Assembly (NCBI RefSeq): GCF_001563265.1 | Contig: NZ_CP005083.1 | Span: 1,243,001 to 1,307,000, forward strand | DNA from: Sphingobium sp. TKS | Lineage (GTDB): Bacteria; Pseudomonadota; Alphaproteobacteria; Sphingomonadales; Sphingomonadaceae | Length of the DNA: 64,000 nucleotides | Direction: 5' to 3' | Shown here: positions 59,034-64,000 of the stretch, in pieces | Numbering within the stretch: the first letter of the stretch is position 1 | Layout: the number at the start of each line of letters is the position of its first letter | Notes under the pieces: model-generated | Told to the model about the DNA's origin: nothing | What the model saw: only the letters and a program-made list of their open reading frames with translations | The model's database searches: none | Position numbers and translations under genes: made by a program

Positions 59034-61820
59034 TTAGTGCGCCGCGCCCCAACTCGGGCCGTGGCCGATTTCTACGCCTAGCGGGACGCTCAGCTTCACG
59101 ATCGGCTCCGCAGCCCCTTCCATGATGCGGCGGATGACGGCGCTGGCATGCCCGACATCGCCTTTCGGCAGTTCGAACACCAGTTCGTCATGCACTTGCA
59201 GCAGCATCTTGACCTTGTGCAGTCCTTCCGCCGCCAGCGCCGGTCCCATGCGGGCCATGGCGCGCTTGATGATGTCGGCGCTGGTGCCCTGGATCGGGGC
59301 GTTGATCGCGGCGCGTTCGGCGCCCTGACGTTCATGCTGGACTGACGCTTTGATGCGCGGGAACCAGGTTTTCCGGCCGAAGAGGGTTTCGGTATAGCCC
59401 CTTGAGCGAGCCCTCTCGATCGTTTCGGTGATGTAGAGGCTGATGCCGGGGAAGCGCTCATAATAGCGGCTGATCATGTCCTGCGCTTCGTCGGCGCTGA
59501 TCTCCAGCCGTCCCGCGAGACCCCAGCGGCTGATGCCGTAGAGGATCGCGAAGTTGATCGTCTTGGCCCGGCCGCGTGTGTCGCGGTTGACCTCTCCGAA
59601 CAATTGCTGGGCTGTGGCGGCGTGAATGTCCTCACCGTTCGCGAAGGCTTCTTTCAGTGCTGGAACGTCCGCCATATGGGCGGCGAGGCGTAGTTCGATC
59701 TGGCTATAGTCCGCCGCCAGGATGACATTGCCCGGCTCCGCGACGAAGGCGTGGCGGATCTGGCGGCCGACTTCGGTGCGGATGGGGATGTTCTGGAGAT
59801 TGGGGTCGGTCGAGGACAGGCGGCCTGTTTGCGCGCCCGACAGGCTGTAGCTGGTGTGGACGCGGCTGGTGTCCCTGTTGATCTGGGCCTGGAGCGCATC
59901 GGTATAGGTGGATTTGAGCTTGGCAAGCTGTCGCCAGTCGAGGATTTTTCCAGCGATTTCCGCGCCCTGGGCCTTCAACTGCTCAAGGATGGTGACATCG
60001 GTGGAATAGGCGCCGGACTTGCCCTTCTTGCCGCCCTTATATCCCATTTTCTCGAACAGGATCGCGCCAAGCTGCTGGGTCGAGCCGATGGCGAAGGGCT
60101 GGCCCGCCAAGCCATGGATTTCCGTTTCCAGCGCGGCGATGCCGGCGGTGAACTCAGCGGACAGGCGGGACAGGGCTTCGCGGTCGACCTTGATCCCTTC
60201 ATGCTCCATCTTCGCGATCACGGAGACGAGCGGGCGGTCGACCAGTTCATAAACGCGGGTCGCGCCTTCATTGGCGACGCGGGTCTTGAACAGCTTCCAC
60301 AGGCGTAGTGTGACGTCCGCGTCCTCGGCGGCATATTCGGTCGCCTTGTCGAGCGGGACTTCCGCGAAGCTGATCTGGCTCTTGCCGGTGCCGCACACAT
60401 CCTTGAAGCTGATGCAGATATGGTTGAGGTGGACCTTGGCTGCCTCGTCCATGCCGTGGCCGGCGAGGCTCTGGCCCGCGTCGAGGTCGAAGCTCATGAC
60501 GATGGTGTCGTCATAGGGCGTGATCTCGATCCCATGGCGGCGCAGGACCGTGATGTCATATTTCAGGTTCTGGCCGATTTTGAGGACGCTGTCGTCTTCG
60601 AGCAGCGGCTTCAACTTGGCAAGGACGAGGGCGAGGGGGAGCTGGTCGGGCTTTTCCGCGAACATGTCCCTTCCGCCATGGCCGACGGGGATGTAGCAGG
60701 CGGCGTTGGGGCCGACGGCGAGGCTGACGCCGACCAGCGCGCAGGAGACGCAGTCGAGCATGTCGGTTTCGGTGTCGACGGCGACCAGACCTTCGGCATG
60801 AGCGGCGGCGATCCAGCGGTCGAGCGCTTCCTCGGTAACGACCGTTTCGTAGAGGCTGCGGTCGATCGGCGGTTCTTCCTCATGAACCGGGGCGGCGGGG
60901 GGCGTCGCTTGTGTGACGGCGGCGGCCGCGGTCGCGACGGCCACGGCGGCGGCGGGCGCGCCTGCGCGGGCGAGCAGCGACTTGAAGCCATGATGTTCGA
61001 GGAAGGCCTGCAACGGCTCAAGCGGGATGCCCTTGAGCGTCAGGTCGTCCAGCGGTTCGGGCAGGTCCATCGCATCGTGCAGCGCGACGAGGCGGCGCGA
61101 GAGGCGCGCCATGTCGGCATGGGCGATGAGATTTTCCTGCATCTTCGACTTTTTCATCGAAGGCGCGGCTTCGAGCGCGGCTTCCAGATTGCCATATTCG
61201 CTGATGAGCTTGGCGGCGGTCTTGGGGCCGATGCCGGGGATGCCGGGCACGTTGTCGACGCTGTCGCCCATCAGCGCCAGCACGTCGCCCAATTGCTCGG
61301 GCTGGACGCCGAACTTGGTCATGACATAGTCGGCGCCGCGCCGCTCATTCTTCATCGTGTCGTACATGTCGACGCCGGGCTGGATGAGCTGCATCAAATC
61401 CTTGTCGGAGCTGACGATGGTGACATGCCAGCCCGCCGCGACGGCGGCTTTCGTATAGCTGGCGATGATGTCGTCGGCCTCGAAACCCGCTTCCTCGATG
61501 CAGGGGAGGGAGAAGGCGCGGGTGGCGTCGCGGATCATCGGGAATTGCGGGACGAGGTCTTCCGGCGCGGGCGGGCGGTTCGCCTTATACTGGTCGTACA
61601 TGTCGTTGCGGAAGGTGTGGCTGCCCTTGTCCAGTATCACCGCGAGATGGGTTGGGCCTTCTGCTTTGCCCAACTCATCGGCCAGCTTCCAGAGCATGGT
61701 GGTGTAGCCATAGACCGCGCCGACGGGCTGGCCATGCTTGTTGGTGAGCGGCGGAAGCTGATGATAGGCGCGGAAGATGTAGCCGCTGCCGTCGACGAGG
61801 TAGAGATGATTCTGAGGCAT
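59034..61820 (-). CDS. polA: DNA polymerase I
   Basis: A 928-residue three-domain polymerase for Okazaki-fragment processing and repair. The 5'-3' exonuclease domain starts MPQNHLYLVDGSGYIFRAYHQLPPLTN and includes SSDKDLMQLI and GIPGIGPKTAAKL. The proofreading domain is intact, with AVDTETDMLDC, QNLKYDITVL and YAAEDADVTLRLW. The polymerase domain has GRLSSTDPNLQNIPIRTEVGRQIR, ILAADYSQIELRLAAH, INFAILYGISRWGLA and LLQVHDELVFELP. Start ATG 61820 matches the family; the frame stays open upstream through a dispersed repeat. Confidence 0.98.
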   Translation of the reverse strand: MPQNHLYLVDGSGYIFRAYHQLPPLTNKHGQPVGAVYGYTTMLWKLADELGKAEGPTHLAVILDKGSHTFRNDMYDQYKANRPPAPEDLVPQFPMIRDATRAFSLPCIEEAGFEADDIIASYTKAAVAAGWHVTIVSSDKDLMQLIQPGVDMYDTMKNERRGADYVMTKFGVQPEQLGDVLALMGDSVDNVPGIPGIGPKTAAKLISEYGNLEAALEAAPSMKKSKMQENLIAHADMARLSRRLVALHDAMDLPEPLDDLTLKGIPLEPLQAFLEHHGFKSLLARAGAPAAAVAVATAAAAVTQATPPAAPVHEEEPPIDRSLYETVVTEEALDRWIAAAHAEGLVAVDTETDMLDCVSCALVGVSLAVGPNAACYIPVGHGGRDMFAEKPDQLPLALVLAKLKPLLEDDSVLKIGQNLKYDITVLRRHGIEITPYDDTIVMSFDLDAGQSLAGHGMDEAAKVHLNHICISFKDVCGTGKSQISFAEVPLDKATEYAAEDADVTLRLWKLFKTRVANEGATRVYELVDRPLVSVIAKMEHEGIKVDREALSRLSAEFTAGIAALETEIHGLAGQPFAIGSTQQLGAILFEKMGYKGGKKGKSGAYSTDVTILEQLKAQGAEIAGKILDWRQLAKLKSTYTDALQAQINRDTSRVHTSYSLSGAQTGRLSSTDPNLQNIPIRTEVGRQIRHAFVAEPGNVILAADYSQIELRLAAHMADVPALKEAFANGEDIHAATAQQLFGEVNRDTRGRAKTINFAILYGISRWGLAGRLEISADEAQDMISRYYERFPGISLYITETIERARSRGYTETLFGRKTWFPRIKASVQHERQGAERAAINAPIQGTSADIIKRAMARMGPALAAEGLHKVKMLLQVHDELVFELPKGDVGHASAVIRRIMEGAAEPIVKLSVPLGVEIGHGPSWGAAH

Positions 61821-62230
61821 GGGGGGAGGGGATAGCGGGTTATGCGGGGTGGCTCCAGTGGGGTTGTCGGTGTAGGAAGCGGGTTCCTGGCTCAGGGCGG
61901 GGGCGATGCGATGGAAAGGACGGAAATTCGCCATTTTTGGGCCGAAGTTCACAGTGTATGCGCGCGCGTGCCTGGGCGCGCGTAGGCGCGAGGCGGATTG
62001 TGTCGGACTTTTCAAAGAAGGGAACGGGATAGGTCGGTTGGAGCGGAATAGGACAGGATAAAATCGCTCTCTGGTGGAGAAATAGGATGTTTTTGGGAAT
62101 GGGCTGTGGCGGTTGAGTCACGCATGACCGTTTGCCAGTCATCCAGGCTCAGGGCCGGATGGACTAAGGATAGACTGGAAGCGACCATTCATGGCCATTC
62201 GCTTCTTACGCTGCGCCGCCCGAAAGCGGC
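61821..62230. other. intergenic region upstream of polA
   Basis: 410 bases between polA and the small membrane protein gene, both on the minus strand. It contains one copy of the ~95-bp dispersed repeat (61931-62026), about 110 bases ahead of the polA ATG, so the repeat may be in or near the polA leader. Nothing else is recognised. Confidence 0.6.
61931..62026. repeat. dispersed ~95-bp element, copy 2
   Basis: Matches 43137-43230: CCATTT, GCCGAAGTTCACAGTGTA, a GC-rich hairpin whose arm has TATGCGCGC against GCGCGCGTA (a G-T wobble preserves pairing) and TGTCGGAC-n-TTTCAAAGA. Confidence 0.7.
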
Positions 62231-62536
62231 CTATCGGCTAGTAAATCGACGCCGGAGTTTCCCAGCGACTAAAACGGCCAGGACGGCAGGTAATCCGCCG
62301 ACAAGACAGCCTATTGCAACCCAGAGTGCGAGCATGACAAGCATAACAGCGAACATGCCTAGATGCTCCCACGCCGACATTCTCCATGGCTGCATGAAGA
62401 TCACGCCCAATACGTAGGAGAGCAAAAACGGTGAGCGGAAGCCGGGGCTGGGTTTTGACAGGATGCTTGCGCCAACAATCCACACGGCCGTAATGACCGC
62501 AGCGAGCGGAGTCAGCAGGAAGCCGGAGAAATCCAT
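62231..62536 (-). CDS. small hypothetical membrane protein, 101 aa
   Basis: A 101-residue protein with three hydrophobic helices: GFLLTPLAAVITAVWIVGASIL, PFLLSYVLGVIFMQPW and HLGMFAVMLVMLALWVAIGCLVGGLPAVLAVLVAG. It ends in a basic tail (KLRRRFTSR), which would place the C-terminus in the cytoplasm. No family is recognised. Base composition is lower in GC than the neighbours, and no ribosome-binding site is obvious before ATG 62536. It is probably real because of the regular membrane topology, but it may be an acquired gene. Confidence 0.6.
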   Translation of the reverse strand: MDFSGFLLTPLAAVITAVWIVGASILSKPSPGFRSPFLLSYVLGVIFMQPWRMSAWEHLGMFAVMLVMLALWVAIGCLVGGLPAVLAVLVAGKLRRRFTSR

Positions 62537-62607
62537 GGCCGTATTCTAGCGTCAGCTTTCTCTACTTTCCAGCATGTAAGCCGCCAGTCCGCTTTCCACC
62601 CTTTTCC

Positions 62608-62685
62608 GTCATGCCAGCGAAAGCAGGCATTTAGGGAGGCGATGCGCGACATGGCCTGAGACCCCAGCTTCTGCTGGGGTGACGG
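62608..62685. repeat. composite REP pair (type B, diverged)
   Basis: GTCATGCCAGC-gaaa-GCAGGCAT at one end and ACCCCAGC-ttct-GCTGGGGTGAC at the other: the same inverted plan as 58938-59016 with more mismatches. Confidence 0.65.
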
Positions 62686-62700
62686 CGTAGGGGGCGGGTC

Positions 62701-63048
62701 TTAAAGGACTTCGCTCACGCGGTCCGGAGGGCGGGCGATGACGGCGCCTTTGTCCGTGATAACGATGGCGCGTTCCATCAGGATCGGGTGCGTCGCCATA
62801 GCGTCCAGCACGGCCTTGTCATCCGTCACGTTGAGGCCGATTTCCTTCACCACCGTCTCGCCCTTGCGGACCGCTTCCGAAGGGCGGACGCCCGCCTTAT
62901 TCAGCACCGTTTCGATTTCGGCTCGGCTGGGCGGGGTCTTGAGATATTCGACGATCTCCACCTCAACCCCCGGTGTGGCTTCGAGGATCGCGAGCGCTTG
63001 CCGCGACTTCGAGCAACGGGGGTTGTGCCAGATGGTCGCTTTCGTCAC
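62701..63048 (-). CDS. arsC: ArsC-family reductase (glutaredoxin-type arsenate reductase)
   Basis: A 115-residue thioredoxin-fold protein of the ArsC/ArsC-like family: ATIWHNPRCSKSRQALAILEA with the catalytic Cys, EYLKTPPSRAEIETVLNKAG, and THPILMERAIVITDKGAVIARPPDRVSEVL, where the Arg residues line the oxyanion site. GTG 63048 overlaps the accC stop (GTGA), so it is coupled to accC. The neighbour is fatty acid synthesis rather than an ars operon, so the physiological role in arsenate resistance is plausible but unproven. Confidence 0.9.
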   Translation of the reverse strand: MTKATIWHNPRCSKSRQALAILEATPGVEVEIVEYLKTPPSRAEIETVLNKAGVRPSEAVRKGETVVKEIGLNVTDDKAVLDAMATHPILMERAIVITDKGAVIARPPDRVSEVL

Positions 63049-64000
63049 GCCTGTTCGTCCTTCGCCAACCACTCTTCCAGCCACTTGATCGTATAGTCGC
63101 CGTTGAGGAAGTCCGGGTCGGTCAGCAGTTTCTGGTGGAGCGGGATCGTGGTCTTCATGCCCTCGATCACATATTCCTCCAGCGCGCGCTTCAGGCGCAT
63201 GATGCAGCCTTCGCGGGTTCGGCCGTAGACGATCAGCTTGCCGATCATGCTGTCATAATAGGGCGGCACCTTATAGCCCTGATACAGGCCGCTATCGACG
63301 CGGACGTGCATGCCGCCCGGCACATGATAGCTGGTGACGGTGCCCGGCGACGGCGCGAAGGTGCGGGGGTCTTCGGCGTTGATGCGGCATTCGATGGCGT
63401 GGCCGGTGAAGACCAGATCCTGCTGCTCGACCGAGAGCGGCTTGCCTTCCGCGACGCGGATCTGTTCGCGGACCAGGTCGACGCCGGTGATCATCTCCGT
63501 CACGGGATGCTCGACCTGAAGGCGGGTGTTCATCTCGATGAAGTAGAATTCGCCGTCTTCCCACAGGAATTCGATCGTGCCCGCGCCGCGATAGCCCATG
63601 TCGGCCATCGCCTTGCGCACGACTTCGCCCATCTTGTCGCGCTCGGCAGTGGAGAGGACGGGGGAGGGGGCTTCCTCCAGCACCTTCTGGTGGCGGCGCT
63701 GGAGCGAGCAGTCGCGCTCGCCCAGGTGGATGGCGTTGCCGTTGCCGTCACCGAAGACCTGGAATTCGATATGCCGGGGGTTGCCCAGATATTTTTCCAT
63801 ATAGACGGTATCGTCGCCGAAGGCGGCCTTCGCCTCCGAACCTGCCTGCTTCATGGATGTTTCGAGCAAATCTTCGCTCGGCACGACCTTCATGCCGCGC
63901 CCGCCACCGCCCGAAGCGGCTTTGATGAGCACCGGATAGCCGATCTTGGCGGCGACCGCTTTCGCTTCCTCGACGCTTTCGAGCGCGCCGTCGGAGCCGG
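63045..64000 (-). CDS. accC: acetyl-CoA carboxylase biotin carboxylase subunit AccC (5' end outside window)
   Basis: The C-terminal two thirds or so of biotin carboxylase, which carboxylates the biotin on AccB in fatty acid synthesis. The gene continues past base 64000. Seen are the ATP-grasp glycine loop LIKAASGGGGRGMKVV, YLGNPRHIEFQVFGD, GERDCSLQRRHQKVLEEAPSP, FYFIEMNTRLQVEHPVTEMITGVDLVREQIRVA, GHAIECRINAEDP and the C-terminal KLIVYGRTREGCIMRLKRALEEY. All catalytic residues in this part are present. arsC is coupled at its 3' end. Confidence 0.96.
   Translation of the reverse strand, partial: GSDGALESVEEAKAVAAKIGYPVLIKAASGGGGRGMKVVPSEDLLETSMKQAGSEAKAAFGDDTVYMEKYLGNPRHIEFQVFGDGNGNAIHLGERDCSLQRRHQKVLEEAPSPVLSTAERDKMGEVVRKAMADMGYRGAGTIEFLWEDGEFYFIEMNTRLQVEHPVTEMITGVDLVREQIRVAEGKPLSVEQQDLVFTGHAIECRINAEDPRTFAPSPGTVTSYHVPGGMHVRVDSGLYQGYKVPPYYDSMIGKLIVYGRTREGCIMRLKRALEEYVIEGMKTTIPLHQKLLTDPDFLNGDYTIKWLEEWLAKDEQA

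Noticed and set aside
60420-61835. 471-codon plus-strand frame over polA
   Set aside because: Antisense to polA, Gly/Ala/Arg-biased and without motifs.
1-64000. CRISPR array, prophage, insertion sequence or biosynthetic gene cluster
   Set aside because: No regularly spaced direct repeats, transposase, integrase, phage structural gene or PKS/NRPS gene was seen on either strand.

Overview
The window is a dense stretch of high-GC alphaproteobacterial chromosome, most likely from a sphingomonad (Sphingobium/Sphingomonas group). The signs are NDUFA12, the ATP synthase zeta inhibitor (DUF1476), GapR (DUF2312), a zinc-free RpmJ, a long (~530 aa) isocitrate lyase next to an ScfR-type regulator, class II DAHP synthase, HrcA-GrpE, and many small palindromic repeats of the GTTCCTGC-cttc-GCAGGAAC and GTCATCCC...GGGATGAC types. 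I see no rRNA, tRNA, prophage, insertion sequence or CRISPR. It reads as core genome with small accessory insertions. The genus is an inference from gene content and repeats.

Layout. 1-8.6 kb: 3' end of a metallo-hydrolase gene, nadA and nadC (no nadB) separated by an opposing ArsR/AHSA1 pair with its own operator, then RNase T2, a DUF4112 protein, a peptide-type binding lipoprotein and a beta-helix protein. 8.7-12.8 kb: ScfR-type regulator divergent from aceA over a shared palindrome, and a GST. 12.9-16.2 kb: leuC, an unlisted 41-aa coupled ORF, leuD, then DUF1476, bolA and grxD. 16.5-18.4 kb: BlaI/M56 pair with a nested operator. 18.4-25.7 kb: hemW, CAP protein, rdgB-rph, DUF6438 lipoprotein, hrcA-grpE, PadR regulator with a broken DUF2218 gene, ruvC. 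25.9-30.1 kb: yebC, ybjQ, gapR, DUF1244, pyk, HAD phosphatase, rpmJ. 30.2-36.7 kb: DUF4136-M14 pair, a five-gene chain yggT-DUF167-folD-DUF4440-marC in which every junction is a 4-base overlap, argB, and a queuosine-precursor transporter.

36.8-48.4 kb: dienelactone hydrolase, prmA, a membrane-free chemoreceptor, sdhCDA (no sdhB), a GGDEF-EAL protein, a stand-alone fatty acyl-AMP ligase and recX. 48.4-56.0 kb: DUF192, NDUFA12, DUF2155 and aat (the last two overlapping tail to tail), an orphan ParA, a cupin, class II DAHP synthase, a Rap1a-fold secreted protein and cysS. 56.4-64.0 kb: Bax-inhibitor-1 protein, zinc-ribbon protein, manC/cpsB, polA, a small membrane protein, arsC and the 3' part of accC, cut by the window end.

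I do not see a complete new defence, biosynthetic or secretion system. The strongest unusual signals are small: the coupled ORF between leuC and leuD; three 30-bp stem-loop repeats with a compensatory change at the end of aceA; a DUF2218 gene intact except for one in-frame TGA; an approximately 95-bp hairpin-bearing repeat present in two distant intergenic regions; several clear palindromic operators beside their likely regulators; and a heat-shock-type promoter set so close to hrcA that its mRNA may be leaderless.
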